Shown: one piece after another, positions 1 through 15,422 of the stretch
Layout of the letters: the number at the start of each line of letters is the position of its first letter
Numbering within the stretch: position 1 is the stretch's first letter
DNA from: Morganella morganii
GTDB lineage: Bacteria > Pseudomonadota > Gammaproteobacteria > Enterobacterales > Enterobacteriaceae
Length of the DNA stretch: 64,000 nt
Direction: 5' to 3'
NCBI RefSeq assembly: GCF_019243775.1
Contig: NZ_CP069157.1
Location: 682,001-746,000, forward strand
The notes under the pieces: generated by a model
Seen by the model: only the letters and a program-made list of their open reading frames with translations
The model's database searches: none
What the model was told of the DNA's origin: nothing
Translations under genes and position numbers: made by a program

Positions 1-5792
<5,792 letters not shown>

Positions 5793-6408
5793 AAGTGGCC
5801 CCTTTTGCATGTCTCACATTAGGCCGCATTTCTGCGGCAAAGCTGTTTCCGGGCCTCAGTCAGCCCTGCTGACGACAGATATCTCAGCAAAGGGTATTGT
5901 GATGTGTGTTTGTGCCGCGACCGGCAAGCGAATAATTATTATATCGGTGCTGACCACAGGTGATCCGGAACGTCGTTTTTCAACTTACCGGGAAATACGG
6001 TGACGGTCAAATATCAGGTAACTGACAGTATGTGAGCATGGTTTTTGCGATAATTTAATGAAAAAAAACTATTTTCAGGATTTTAATCCGCTGTTTCCGC
6101 AACCGGAGTACCGATTTTTTGTGTGATGTACATCACTATTTTTTGCGGGTTATTACCGCGCAGCATGGGCATTTTTATTTATAACCTGATTTTATCTGCT
6201 CTGTTTCTGCTAATTTGCAGATAAATGTCGTGTTTTTAATTTTATTCAGATAAAAAAACAGTACCGGGTGGTAATCCGGCCATATTATCCGGCTGAGGAT
6301 GCCTGTAACGCCGGCTGATTTGATTTTTTACTTAATCCGCGCCGGAAACGCTGTGATCCGCCAATTTTACGTTATGATACTAACCCTCATTCAGCGGGTG
6401 GAGCAGGT
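5793..6408. promoter_or_regulatory. Divergent gltB/arcB control region
   Basis: 616 bp without a credible gene. On the gltB side a perfect 6-bp hairpin (GCCGCA-4 nt-TGCGGC, 5823-5838) sits in the gltB leader. A CRP-type palindrome TGTGA-N6-TCACT lies at 6122-6137. The middle is AT-rich with A and T tracts, which would suit Lrp/IHF-type control known for E. coli gltBD. On the arcB side a -10-like TATGAT is at 6373-6378, 30 bp before the arcB start. No transcription start can be fixed from sequence alone. Confidence 0.6.
6122..6137. promoter_or_regulatory. CRP-type palindrome
   Basis: TGTGATGTACATCACT matches the CRP consensus TGTGA-N6-TCACA at nine of ten half-site bases. It lies about 330 bp upstream of gltB and 270 bp upstream of arcB. 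CRP control of gltBDF is known in E. coli, but the target here is an inference. Confidence 0.5.
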
Positions 6409-8742
6409 ATGAAATTGCTACGCGGTTTAGCACAATATTATGTTGATTTACTGATGAAACTGGGCCTGGTCCGGTTTTCGTTATTGCTGGCATCGGGACT
6501 GGTGGTGCTGGCGATGGTGGTGCAGATTGCTGTCACCATGCTGCTTCAGGGGGAAGTACAGAGCATTGACCTGGTGCGCTCTGTCTTCTTCGGCCTGCTG
6601 ATCACGCCGTGGGCGGTCTATTTTATGTCTGTGGTGGTTGAACAGCTGGAGGAATCCCGCCAGCGCCTGTCCAGACTGGTCAGTAAACTGGAAGTGATGC
6701 GCAAGCGGGATCTCGAACTCAATGAACAGCTGAAAGAGAACATTACCCAACTGAATCAGGAGATTACCGAGCGCGAAAAAGTTGAGGATGAACAGGTTGT
6801 TCTGCTGGATAAACTGAAGAAAGAGATCAGCCGCCGCGAACAGACCCAGCTCGAATTTGAACAGCAATCTGTCCTGCTGCGCTCCTTCCTTGATGCTTCG
6901 CCGGACCTGGTGTATTACCGCAATGAGAAAAATGAGTTTTCCGGCTGTAACCGCGCGATGGAACTGCTTACCGGCCGCAGTGAAAAACTGCTGCGCGGCC
7001 TGACCCCGCGCGATATTTATGAACCGGAAATCGCTGATAAGGTGATGGAAACGGATGAAAAAGTGTTCCGTCATAATGTTTCGCTCACCTATGAGCAGTG
7101 GCTGGTCTACCCGGACGGACGCAAAGCCTGCTTTGAGCTGCGCAAAGTACCGTTCTATGACAGTGTCGGCAAACGCCACGGCCTGATGGGCTTTGGTCGT
7201 GATATCACTGAGCGCAAGCGTTATCAGGAAGCGATTGAAAACGCCAGCCGTGAGAAAACCACCTTTATCTCCACCATCAGTCACGAACTGCGTACGCCAC
7301 TGAACGGGATTGTCGGGCTGAGCCGCATTCTGCTGGATACGGATCTCAATCCGGAACAGGAAAACTACCTGAAAACCATTCATGTCAGCGCCGTCACCCT
7401 CGGCAATATCTTCAATGACGTGATTGAGATGGACAAACTGGAGCGGCGCAATGTCCGCCTCGATACCCAGCCGGTCAATTTCACCGAATTTATTTCTGAT
7501 CTGGAAAACCTGTCCGGGCTGCTGGTGCAGCCGAAAGGGCTGCAGTTCACTCTCGACCTGATCCAGCCGGTACCGTCTGTGATCATGGCGGATGGCACCC
7601 GTCTGCGCCAGATCCTGTGGAATCTTATCGGCAACGGCGTGAAGTTCACCCGCGAAGGCGGTATCACGGTGAAAGTGTGGCGTGAAGCCAATGATATGCT
7701 CTGCTTTGAGGTGCGGGATTCCGGTATCGGCATTCCGAAGGATGAGCTGGAAAAAATCTTCGCCATGTATTACCAGGTAACGGACAGCGCGGGCGGACGC
7801 CCTGCCACCGGTACCGGTATCGGCCTGGCGGTCTCCCGCCGTCTGGCGCAGGCGATGGGCGGTGATATCACCGTGACCAGTGAGCCGGGCAAAGGCTCCT
7901 GCTTCACGCTGTCGGTCTGTGCACCTGCACAGGAGGCTCCGGAGGAGGAGGAAGATGACGGCCTGCTGCTGCCGGCCCTGAATATCCTGCTGGTGGAGGA
8001 TATCGAGCTGAATGTGGTGGTGGCGCGCTCTGTCCTGGAGAAACTGGGGAACACGGTGGATGTCGCGATGAACGGCCGTGACGCGCTGGCGATGTTCTCA
8101 CCGGAGGAGTACGACCTTGTGCTGCTGGATATTCAGCTGCCGGATATGAGCGGACTGGATATCGCCCGTGAGCTGCATCAGCGTTATCAGGCGGATGATT
8201 TACCGCCGCTGGTGGCACTGACCGCCAATGTGCTGAAGGATAAAAAAGAGTATCTGGACGCCGGTATGGATGACGTGCTGAGCAAACCTCTCGCTGTGGG
8301 CGCTCTGACGCAGATGATAGCGAAATTCTGGGGAGACGGTAGTGAGGCACTGCCTGCGGAGGAAAGCGGCTCAGCGGCGTCTGAGGACGTGTATGCGCAG
8401 TCACTGGATCTGGAGATGCTGAATCAGTACATCGAACTGGTGGGACCGAAACTGATTGAAGACAGCCTGGATGTGTTTGAAAAAATGATGCCGGGCTATC
8501 TGGCGATCCTCAATTCCAACATGGTGGCGAAAGACCGCAAAGGCATTGCGGAAGAGGGACATAAAATCAAAGGCGCCGCCGGGTCAGTCGGGCTTATCCA
8601 TCTGCGGCAGGTTGCACAGCAGATTCAGTCACCGGAATTACCGGCATGGGACGATAACGTGCAGGAGTGGGTCGATGAACTGAATCACGATTGGGAAAGT
8701 CAGGTGGGAATTTTAAGAAACTGGCTGGCAAATCGCAGGTAA
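6409..8742 (+). CDS. arcB: Aerobic respiration control hybrid sensor kinase ArcB
   Basis: Tripartite membrane histidine kinase (777 aa; E. coli 778) that senses quinone redox state and phosphorylates ArcA through a His-Asp-His relay. Two transmembrane segments lie at about residues 20-45 and 55-75, then a coiled-coil linker, a PAS domain, and a HisKA/HATPase core with SHELRTPLN placing the primary His at residue 292. The receiver domain has its acceptor Asp near residue 574 (LLDIQLPD), and the C-terminal HPt domain has EEGHKIKGAAG with His near 718. All three relay residues are present. The gene stands alone, with the sRNA gene arcZ converging on its 3' end. Confidence 0.98.
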   Translation: MKLLRGLAQYYVDLLMKLGLVRFSLLLASGLVVLAMVVQIAVTMLLQGEVQSIDLVRSVFFGLLITPWAVYFMSVVVEQLEESRQRLSRLVSKLEVMRKRDLELNEQLKENITQLNQEITEREKVEDEQVVLLDKLKKEISRREQTQLEFEQQSVLLRSFLDASPDLVYYRNEKNEFSGCNRAMELLTGRSEKLLRGLTPRDIYEPEIADKVMETDEKVFRHNVSLTYEQWLVYPDGRKACFELRKVPFYDSVGKRHGLMGFGRDITERKRYQEAIENASREKTTFISTISHELRTPLNGIVGLSRILLDTDLNPEQENYLKTIHVSAVTLGNIFNDVIEMDKLERRNVRLDTQPVNFTEFISDLENLSGLLVQPKGLQFTLDLIQPVPSVIMADGTRLRQILWNLIGNGVKFTREGGITVKVWREANDMLCFEVRDSGIGIPKDELEKIFAMYYQVTDSAGGRPATGTGIGLAVSRRLAQAMGGDITVTSEPGKGSCFTLSVCAPAQEAPEEEEDDGLLLPALNILLVEDIELNVVVARSVLEKLGNTVDVAMNGRDALAMFSPEEYDLVLLDIQLPDMSGLDIARELHQRYQADDLPPLVALTANVLKDKKEYLDAGMDDVLSKPLAVGALTQMIAKFWGDGSEALPAEESGSAASEDVYAQSLDLEMLNQYIELVGPKLIEDSLDVFEKMMPGYLAILNSNMVAKDRKGIAEEGHKIKGAAGSVGLIHLRQVAQQIQSPELPAWDDNVQEWVDELNHDWESQVGILRNWLANRR

Positions 8743-8861
8743 AAAATAACCCCAACCGAGGTTGGGGTGCGCGAATACTGCGCCAACACCAGGGAAACTG
8801 GTTCACCCGCGACAACTATTTATCGTTATTTAGGCGAGTGATGAAATAGGCTCTTACATCA
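8741..8861 (-). ncRNA. arcZ: ArcZ small regulatory RNA
   Basis: On the minus strand the 3' part contains TTTCCCTGGTGTTGGCGCAG followed by TATTCGCGCACCCC, the conserved core of enterobacterial ArcZ including the seed used for rpoS and other mRNAs. It ends in a 9-bp GC-rich terminator (8749-8768, 2-nt loop) followed by TTATTTTTT. Its position between arcB and elbB, transcribed toward arcB, is the same as in E. coli. The 5' end is estimated from the usual length of about 121 nt; the 5' half is not conserved. ArcZ is an Hfq-dependent sRNA that activates rpoS translation and is repressed by ArcA; that is family knowledge. Confidence 0.92.
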
Positions 8862-8983
8862 TACAGGCTTCAACATAGCAAAGATAAGTATTTTTGTTAC
8901 AAGATTCATTAAAAACTGTGATGAAGATTGGTGTTTGCACCTCTAAAGGGTTAAGCATTAATCTACTACAAAAGGAGTCAGAT

Positions 8984-9634
8984 ATGAAATCTGTTGGTAT
9001 CGTTTTAAGCGGATGCGGTGTTTTCGACGGTAGTGAAATCCATGAATCCGTTCTTTCGCTGCTCAGTTTAACCCAATCCGGCGCACAGGTGTATTTTTTT
9101 GCACCGGATGAACCTCAACGCACTGTTATCAATCATCTTTCCGGTGAGGAAAAATCAGAAAAGCGCAATATGCTGGAAGAGTCAGCACGGATTTCACGCG
9201 GAGAAATCCGTCCGCTGGCCGAAGCGGATGCGTCACAGCTGGATGCACTGATTGTTCCGGGCGGTTTCGGTGCGGCAAAAAATCTGTGCGATTTTGCCGT
9301 AAAAGGTGCTGACTGCGAAATAGATAAATATTTTTTACTATTGACGCGTGGGATGTTATCTCAGGGCAAACCGATGGGATTTATGTGTATTGCACCGGTG
9401 ATGATCCCGAAAATCGTTAATTCATCAGTACAACTTACCATTGGCAATGATTCTGATATTGCGGCGGCGATCGCGGAAATGGGCGGCGTACATGTCAATT
9501 GCACGGTGGATAATATCGTCGTAGATGAAACCCATAAAATCGTGACAACCCCAGCCTATATGCTGGCTGAGAATATCGCACAGGCACAGATCGGGATTGA
9601 TAAACTCGTGAAGAAAGTGCTCGGAATGGCCTGA
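8984..9634 (+). CDS. elbB: ElbB, DJ-1/PfpI-like glyoxalase-type protein
   Basis: 216-aa cytoplasmic protein of the class I glutamine-amidotransferase-like superfamily, close to E. coli ElbB (217 aa), which has weak glyoxalase activity. The start MKSVGIVLSGCGVFDGSEIHE matches the family and is preceded by AAAAGGAG six bases upstream of the ATG. An upstream in-frame extension to 8894 exists but lacks a ribosome site. Visible motifs are VPGGFGAAKNL and the nucleophile-elbow-like GFMCIAPVM. It is 6 bp upstream of mtgA, so the two are probably co-transcribed as in E. coli. Confidence 0.95.
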   Translation: MKSVGIVLSGCGVFDGSEIHESVLSLLSLTQSGAQVYFFAPDEPQRTVINHLSGEEKSEKRNMLEESARISRGEIRPLAEADASQLDALIVPGGFGAAKNLCDFAVKGADCEIDKYFLLLTRGMLSQGKPMGFMCIAPVMIPKIVNSSVQLTIGNDSDIAAAIAEMGGVHVNCTVDNIVVDETHKIVTTPAYMLAENIAQAQIGIDKLVKKVLGMA

Positions 9635-9640
9635 TAAAGA

Positions 9641-10363
9641 ATGAGGAAAATGATGGGGAGGATATTGCGGTTTCTGCGAAAAATAGTTGTTTTTGTTATG
9701 TTGTTATGGGTAACAATGATAATTTTGTTCGCGTTCCTCCCTGTCCCTTACTCTATGGTGATGCTGGAAAGGCAGCTTTCGGCATGGTCAACATTCAATT
9801 TTTCTTATGTCGCTCACAGTACATGGGCGGGTGAAGACGCTATTTCCCCGCAGATGAAGCTGGCGGTGATTGCGTCTGAGGATCAGAATTTCCCGCACCA
9901 CCACGGTTTTGACTTTGGTGCTATCTCCGACGCACTGTCAAAAAGCGGTAAGAAAGGCAGGGCGGCACGCGGTGCATCCACACTGAGCCAGCAGACGGTC
10001 AAGAACCTGTTTCTGTGGGATGGCCGCAGCTGGGTACGAAAAGGGCTGGAAACGCTGCTGACGCCCGGTATTGAGCTGGTCTGGTCAAAGTCACGGATCC
10101 TGACGGTGTATCTCAATATCGCGGAGTTCGGGCCGGGAATTTTCGGTGCCGAAGCGGCGGCGCAGCACTTTTTCGGCAAAAGCGCGAAAAATCTGACGGC
10201 GGCTGAGGCTGCATTACTGGCTGCCGTGCTGCCGAATCCCCACCGGTTGCATGCGGATAAACCTTCCGCGTATCTCCGCCAGCGTCAGCAATGGATATTG
10301 CATCAGATGCAGTTGCTGGGCGGAACAACGTTCCTGAAGAAAAATAATCTGGCTGATAATTAG
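9641..10363 (+). CDS. mtgA: Monofunctional biosynthetic peptidoglycan glycosyltransferase
   Basis: GT51 transglycosylase of 240 aa (E. coli 242) that polymerises lipid II into glycan strands at the outer face of the inner membrane. One N-terminal transmembrane anchor lies at about residues 10-33. The catalytic-Glu motif is [18 protein letters not shown], followed by [17 protein letters not shown] and the later [15 protein letters not shown] motif. There is no transpeptidase domain. Alternative ATG codons lie at 9650 and 9653. It directly follows elbB. Confidence 0.95.
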   Translation: MRKMMGRILRFLRKIVVFVMLLWVTMIILFAFLPVPYSMVMLERQLSAWSTFNFSYVAHSTWAGEDAISPQMKLAVIASEDQNFPHHHGFDFGAISDALSKSGKKGRAARGASTLSQQTVKNLFLWDGRSWVRKGLETLLTPGIELVWSKSRILTVYLNIAEFGPGIFGAEAAAQHFFGKSAKNLTAAEAALLAAVLPNPHRLHADKPSAYLRQRQQWILHQMQLLGGTTFLKKNNLADN

Positions 10364-10546
10364 CCGCAGTATAATGAATTTATCTTACTGATTTGTTTTT
10401 TTACAAAAATGATAAGTAAATATAATAATGACCGTAGCTCAGACTGTTTTGGTATAATATTCTTATTATTTGTTATTTATTGATATATCCTGCATTTTAT
10501 CTGCATTCAGGCGGATGAGCAGAAAGCAGGCATCCGGCACGGGCAT

Positions 10547-10573
10547 AAAAAAACCTGACATTAAGTCAGGTTT
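10547..10573 (-). terminator. Rho-independent terminator of the lpoA-yraN-diaA-dolP operon
   Basis: Perfect stem AAACCTGAC/GTCAGGTTT with a 5-nt loop. On the minus strand it runs into a T tract and lies 28 bp after the dolP stop. The 180 bp between it and mtgA are AT-rich, with a TATAAT at 10453-10458 but no convincing -35 box or gene. Confidence 0.85.
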
Positions 10574-10600
10574 CTTATCGGTTTCCGAAAGCAGACGGAA

Positions 10601-11173
10601 TTAATTCAGCCAGGTAAAGGCGGTGGTGACTTTTTTCGCGCCATCCGTTTCACTGGCTACTTTCGCCGCGGCAGCCCCTTCCTGACGGGTAACCACCCCT
10701 AACAGGAAAATCTCACCGTTTTCAGTGATTACCTTGATATTCGCGGATTTTACCGCATCACTGGTCAGCAGCTTAGAACGGACTTTTGTCGTAATCCAGG
10801 CGTCTTTGGAGGCAGTCCCCAAATCAATCGGTGTTCCCTGGCGGACTTCGTTATACACCAGTTCGGTACCGTCCACTTTGGCGGCAATCTCTTTTGCCCG
10901 CCGAGCCAGAGAGAGATCTTCCGCCTGACCAATCAGCAGGACTTTCCCCTGATAAGCCACCGGAATAATCCGCTGCTGTTTGATATCTTTATCTTTATTG
11001 AGCTGGCCGCTGACACGGGCTTCCAGTGTGCCGTCATCGACCTGTGTGCCGACAGAACGGGGGTCTGATGCGGCTTTGGTCGCAACTGCCGCAGATCCGA
11101 CAAGTGCTGCGCCGATACATCCCTGTAACAGTAACGCGCTGCAGATTAGTGCTGCCACGGGCACAATTCTCAT
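10601..11173 (-). CDS. dolP: Outer-membrane lipoprotein DolP (dual BON domains)
   Basis: 190-aa lipoprotein; the signal peptide ends in LLLQGC with the lipidated Cys at residue 19. Two BON domains follow (about residues 45-110 and 120-190), as in E. coli DolP/YraP (191 aa). That protein binds anionic phospholipid at division sites and supports outer-membrane integrity and BAM function. It is last in the lpoA-yraN-diaA-dolP array, 9 bp after diaA. The sigma-E control known in E. coli cannot be verified here. Confidence 0.95.
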   Translation of the reverse strand: MRIVPVAALICSALLLQGCIGAALVGSAAVATKAASDPRSVGTQVDDGTLEARVSGQLNKDKDIKQQRIIPVAYQGKVLLIGQAEDLSLARRAKEIAAKVDGTELVYNEVRQGTPIDLGTASKDAWITTKVRSKLLTSDAVKSANIKVITENGEIFLLGVVTRQEGAAAAKVASETDGAKKVTTAFTWLN

Positions 11174-11182
11174 AATATCTCC

Positions 11183-11773
11183 TTAGTCTTCCTGGTGGGG
11201 GAAAAGGGTATTGTCGATTAAATCACATAAACAATTCACCGTCAGCATATGCACTTCCTGTATGCGGACACTGTGCTGTGAGGGTACGCGGATTTCCGCA
11301 TCACGCGGACCCAGCAGACCAGCCAGCTCCCCGCCGTCGTAGCCGGTCAGGGCCACAATGGTCATATCACGGGTCACCGCAGCTTCAACCGCTTTGATAA
11401 TATTGCGGCTGTTGCCGTGTGTGGATATCGCCAGCAGCACATCACCGGTCTGGCCGATGGCGCGGACCTGCTTGGCATAAATTTCATCCTGCTGCCGGTT
11501 GGCGGCGATTGCGGTCATCACCACATTATCCGTATTCAGTGCCAGTGCGGGCAGGCTCGGGCGTTCGGTTTCAAACCGGTGGATCATACTGGTGGCGAAG
11601 CGCGAAGCTGTCGCCGCCGACCCGCCGTTACCGCAGCAGAGGATTTTATTGCCGTTGAGCAGCGACTGAACCATCATCATGGCCGCCCGGGAAATAGCAT
11701 CCGGCAGGGCTTCTGCGGCTGCAATCTGCGTCTGAATACTTTCAGTAAAACACTGTTTAATTCTGTCTAACAC
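11183..11773 (-). CDS. diaA: DnaA initiator-associating protein DiaA
   Basis: 196-aa SIS-domain protein matching E. coli DiaA (196 aa). The homotetramer binds several DnaA molecules and promotes their orderly assembly at oriC. The sequence opens [21 protein letters not shown], with the SIS phosphosugar-fold motif [20 protein letters not shown] and a later [12 protein letters not shown]. It sits between yraN and dolP on the same strand with short gaps (34 and 9 bp). Confidence 0.96.
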   Translation of the reverse strand: MLDRIKQCFTESIQTQIAAAEALPDAISRAAMMMVQSLLNGNKILCCGNGGSAATASRFATSMIHRFETERPSLPALALNTDNVVMTAIAANRQQDEIYAKQVRAIGQTGDVLLAISTHGNSRNIIKAVEAAVTRDMTIVALTGYDGGELAGLLGPRDAEIRVPSQHSVRIQEVHMLTVNCLCDLIDNTLFPHQED

Positions 11774-11807
11774 GTATAAGTCCTGCTATCAGCAACGGAT
11801 AACGACA

Positions 11808-12170
11808 TTAACAAAAGTCGGCGTGACCAAAGGCATTTTTCAGCCAGTCGATATGGTCACCGGTTATGGCGCAAATGTCAAAACGGCAGTCACAGGTCAG
11901 CATACTCAGCTGTTGCTGAGATAACCAGCAGGAAGCCGCATAAAGTAAGCGGCGCTGTTTGGTTTTTGTGACACTGGCAGCCGCTCCGCCATAGTGTGCA
12001 TTGCGGCGGTAGCGGACCTCGGTAAACACCCAGGTGCCGCTGTCCCGCATAATTAAATCAATTTCGCCCCGGCGGAAACGGACATTCTGCGCAACAAATG
12101 TCAGTCCCTGCTGTTCCAGCCAGCGCCGGGCAAATTGTTCATGACGACGGCCTGTCAGCCATGCAAGCAT
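11808..12170 (-). CDS. yraN: YraN, UPF0102 endonuclease-like protein
   Basis: 120-aa protein of the UPF0102 family. It has the restriction-endonuclease-like motif [11 protein letters not shown]...WVFTEVRYR, the family's E-x-D...E-V-[KR] signature. E. coli YraN is 131 aa. Biochemical function is not established. It lies between lpoA and diaA, the conserved order. Confidence 0.9.
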   Translation of the reverse strand: MLAWLTGRRHEQFARRWLEQQGLTFVAQNVRFRRGEIDLIMRDSGTWVFTEVRYRRNAHYGGAAASVTKTKQRRLLYAASCWLSQQQLSMLTCDCRFDICAITGDHIDWLKNAFGHADFC

Positions 12171-12237
12171 AAATACGTTCCCTGTATATCAGCAATATAA
12201 AGGTGACATCCTGTCACCTGTAAAATTCAGACAAAGA

Positions 12238-13992
12238 CTAGTTTGCGGCACCCAGCGGGGCAAGATTACCCTGCTTAAACTCCAGCCACGGCAGGTGACG
12301 GTAAACGGTGCAGTTATCAGTGACAGTGATGTCTCCGCTGGCGCCATTCATGCGCAGAGTATGACGCTGCATATCACCGAACTGATTCGCCAGACGCCAT
12401 GCATCCATGCCCATCGCATAGAGGCGGACACGGGTATAGTCGTTGCCGAATTTCCCGGCTGCCTGACTCAGTAACTGCGGATTACCGCCCGCAATCAGCG
12501 GGATATCTGTCAGTTTCAGCCCTTCCATTTCAAACTGAAAATCTTTGCCGGTTCCGGCTTTATTGCTGCGGGAGCTGGCATAAAACGCCGGGCGTCCGCG
12601 CGCACTGGTGGCAAATTCCAGCGCCGGTTTGATGTAAATCAGCTGATCAGAGGTGGCGATAATATAGACAGAGTCCACACCGCCGCTGACAGGCTGCGGC
12701 TGTACCACGGTACCGTCCGGCTGCGCTGCCGCTGATGAGGATGGCTGCACCGGCACGCCGGTCAGTGAAAGTGAACTGCCCGGATTGCCGGAGAAGGTCT
12801 GATGCAGTACCAAGCCACCACCATTTTTCTGCCACTCATCGGCAAAGCTTTGTGCGATCCGGCGGCCGAAGCTGTTATCCGGTGTCAGTACCAGAGGAGC
12901 AGTTTTATTATCCTGACGGATAAACTGTGCGGCGTTGCGGGCTTCATCTTCCGGTGAAAGTGAGAAGTAGCAGACATTCGGACGGGCGATTGGTGTATCT
13001 AATTCATTGAGCGCCAGAATGTTCAGCGGGGTGTTTGCGGTTGCCAGTGTGGCCACATCCCCTTTGAGCAGCGGCCCGACAATCAGGTCCATGCCGTCAG
13101 CCTGTGCCTGCGCCAGCAGAGTTGCCAGCGGTTTGCTGTCGGTATCATAGATTTTCACGTCAGTGACAGTGCGGGACTCGCCGCTGTACGGCAGTGCCTG
13201 CGGGGCAGATACCGGACTTGCGGCGGTTGCGCCGTCTGCGGTGCTGTCATTTGACGGTGCACCGTTTGCTTCATCCGGTGCGGTGATATCTTTATCCGGA
13301 TCTGCCGGGCTGAGGGTGGTCTGTGCCGGAACGGCGCTGACCGGCTGTGCGGCCGGAACATCAGCAACCCGGTAACCGGTACTGTATACCGCGCCGTTTT
13401 GTGCATCAGTAAAGCCCTGACGGATAGCATCACCCATCAGTTTCGCCTGGCCGCTCAGCGGCAGGAACAGGGCAACGCGGGCATTTTTACCGGTCTGGCC
13501 GTAGGTGCTGCTCAGGGTCTGGATAAGGTCCTGCGGCAGGGATTTGGCGGCCGGGTTATCCGGGTAACGGATTTGCCAGTCACCCAGTGCGGCGGAAAGC
13601 GCTTTCAGATCCTGCTGGTTGTTCTGATACAGAATAAGCAGATCAACCCAGCCCTGTAAGACGCTTTCATCAGCGTTAACCTGAATGTTATTGCGCTCTT
13701 CGGGGGTAAAACGTGTTAGCATCAGCCAGGTTTCATCAATATTCTGCTGATGTGCATCCGGATCAGTGAGCAGCGGCTCCTGAGCGATATAAGCACGGAT
13801 TGCGTCAACGGACGGCTTTCCGGCGGCTGCATCAATAATCTTCTGATATTGCTGAACCTGTGTTTCCGGCTGGCCTTTGCCGGCTGTGCCCGCATGCCGG
13901 TTCTCAAGTGTACAGCCTGAGAGAACCAGCGTGGAAAAGAGTGCGGTACAAAGTAATTGCCTGCGGTAACGCGATAAAGTTAAGGAAAACAT
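12238..13992 (-). CDS. lpoA: Penicillin-binding protein activator LpoA (short N-domain form)
   Basis: 584-aa outer-membrane lipoprotein that reaches through the periplasm to stimulate PBP1A transpeptidation. The start at 13992 gives a signal peptide ending TLVLSGC with Cys27. A 68-residue upstream extension in frame looks non-coding. The C-terminal periplasmic-binding-protein-like domain (from about NARVALFLPLSGQAKLMGDAI) is complete and carries an Ala/Pro/Ser-rich insert (DVPAAQPVSAV through SPVSAPQALPY). The N-terminal helical/TPR domain is only about 140 residues, against about 230 in E. coli (678 aa). It begins directly at KPSVDAIRAYIAQEPLLTD, so the first half of that domain is missing. 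Confidence 0.93.
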   Translation of the reverse strand: MFSLTLSRYRRQLLCTALFSTLVLSGCTLENRHAGTAGKGQPETQVQQYQKIIDAAAGKPSVDAIRAYIAQEPLLTDPDAHQQNIDETWLMLTRFTPEERNNIQVNADESVLQGWVDLLILYQNNQQDLKALSAALGDWQIRYPDNPAAKSLPQDLIQTLSSTYGQTGKNARVALFLPLSGQAKLMGDAIRQGFTDAQNGAVYSTGYRVADVPAAQPVSAVPAQTTLSPADPDKDITAPDEANGAPSNDSTADGATAASPVSAPQALPYSGESRTVTDVKIYDTDSKPLATLLAQAQADGMDLIVGPLLKGDVATLATANTPLNILALNELDTPIARPNVCYFSLSPEDEARNAAQFIRQDNKTAPLVLTPDNSFGRRIAQSFADEWQKNGGGLVLHQTFSGNPGSSLSLTGVPVQPSSSAAAQPDGTVVQPQPVSGGVDSVYIIATSDQLIYIKPALEFATSARGRPAFYASSRSNKAGTGKDFQFEMEGLKLTDIPLIAGGNPQLLSQAAGKFGNDYTRVRLYAMGMDAWRLANQFGDMQRHTLRMNGASGDITVTDNCTVYRHLPWLEFKQGNLAPLGAAN

Positions 13993-14052
13993 ACTGTACC
14001 CGGTTATAGTTTTCTGAAAGCTCAATTCTAATGTGATCATCTGGACGAAACA

Positions 14053-14925
14053 ATGAATCAACCTAATCAAGCCGTGGTTGCGGCAGCGACACTTTATGTT
14101 GTGCCGACACCGATCGGTAATCTGAATGACATCACAGCACGTGCTCTTGAGGTGCTCACGAATGTCGATCTGATTGCAGCGGAAGATACCCGGCATACCG
14201 GCTTATTACTTTCGCACTTCGGTATTAATAACCGGTTGTTTGCGCTGCATGATCATAATGAACAGTATAAAGCAGATCAATTAATTACCAAATTACAGTC
14301 CGGGATCAGTATCGCATTAGTGTCCGATGCAGGTACACCTTTAATTAACGATCCCGGTTACCATCTGGTCCGCCGCGCCCGTGATGCGGGGCTTACTGTG
14401 ATCCCGCTGCCCGGTGCCTGTGCGGCTGTCACCGCGCTGAGTGCTGCCGGTCTGCCTTCTGACCGTTTTTGTTACGAAGGATTTCTGCCGGCCAAAACCA
14501 AGAGCCGTCAGGACACACTGCGGGCACTGGCCGATGAACCGCGCACGCTGATTTTTTATGAATCCACTCACCGTATTCTGGACACACTGGCCGATATGGT
14601 CACCGTCTGGGGGGAAGACCGTTATGTGGTGCTGGCGCGGGAGCTGACCAAAACCTGGGAATCCATTCAGGGAAAACCGGTCGGGGAACTGCTGGCCTGG
14701 ATTAAGGAAGACGAAAACCGCCGCAAAGGGGAGATGGTGCTGATTGCGGAAGGTGCTAAGCCGGTGCAGGATGAGGAATTCAGCCCGGAAATTCTGCGTG
14801 CGCTGGCGATTGTGCAGAAAGAACTGCCGCCGAAAAAAGCGGCTGCGGTGGTGGCGGAACTGTACGGCGTGAAGAAAAATGCTCTTTACCGTTACACCCT
14901 GGACGGGGATTCTGCCGCAGAGTGA
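14053..14925 (+). CDS. rsmI: 16S rRNA (cytidine1402-2'-O)-methyltransferase
   Basis: 290-aa tetrapyrrole-methylase-fold enzyme (E. coli 286) that methylates the ribose of C1402 in the 16S rRNA decoding centre using SAM. It opens with [22 protein letters not shown], followed by [23 protein letters not shown] and [20 protein letters not shown], the SAM-site motifs of the family. It is divergent from lpoA with 60 bp between the starts, the same arrangement as in E. coli. Confidence 0.97.
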   Translation: MNQPNQAVVAAATLYVVPTPIGNLNDITARALEVLTNVDLIAAEDTRHTGLLLSHFGINNRLFALHDHNEQYKADQLITKLQSGISIALVSDAGTPLINDPGYHLVRRARDAGLTVIPLPGACAAVTALSAAGLPSDRFCYEGFLPAKTKSRQDTLRALADEPRTLIFYESTHRILDTLADMVTVWGEDRYVVLARELTKTWESIQGKPVGELLAWIKEDENRRKGEMVLIAEGAKPVQDEEFSPEILRALAIVQKELPPKKAAAVVAELYGVKKNALYRYTLDGDSAAE

Positions 14926-14940
14926 TGCCTTTTCCGCCAT

Positions 14941-14957
14941 CCGCTCTTCCGGAGCGG
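14941..14957 (+). terminator. Possible weak terminator after rsmI
   Basis: 6-bp stem CCGCTC/GAGCGG with a 5-nt loop, 16 bp after the rsmI stop. The downstream sequence has only a weak T content, so termination is uncertain. Confidence 0.35.
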
Positions 14958-14965
14958 AGTTATTC

Positions 14966-14994
14966 TGTACATCAGCGGGAAAGCTGCTTATAAT
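14966..14994 (+). promoter_or_regulatory. rnpB promoter
   Basis: TGTACA (14966-14971), 17-bp spacer and a perfect TATAAT (14989-14994). This places the start 8 nt downstream at 15002, exactly where the RNase P RNA should begin. Confidence 0.75.
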
Positions 14995-15001
14995 CCGCAG
15001 C

Positions 15002-15378
<377 letters not shown>

Positions 15379-15379
15379 C

Positions 15380-15406
15380 AACCCCGCGTCTGACGCGGGG
15401 TTGTTT
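15380..15406 (+). terminator. rnpB terminator
   Basis: 10-bp stem AACCCCGCGT/ACGCGGGGTT with a 3-nt loop, followed by GTTTC. It lies just after the P1 helix of M1 RNA. Confidence 0.85.
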
Positions 15407-15422
15407 CATTTCAGGCCGTGTG

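Noticed and set aside
6481..7383. 300-codon minus-strand ORF within arcB
   Set aside because: Shadow of the arcB kinase domains, which are intact.
10441..10500. Possible promoter with TATAAT at 10453-10458 after mtgA
   Set aside because: No acceptable -35 box and no gene or RNA structure downstream on the plus strand other than the dolP terminator.
13992..14196. Longer lpoA start adding 68 residues
   Set aside because: The added segment overlaps the divergent rsmI gene, is Cys/Arg-rich, and would bury the lipoprotein signal peptide.
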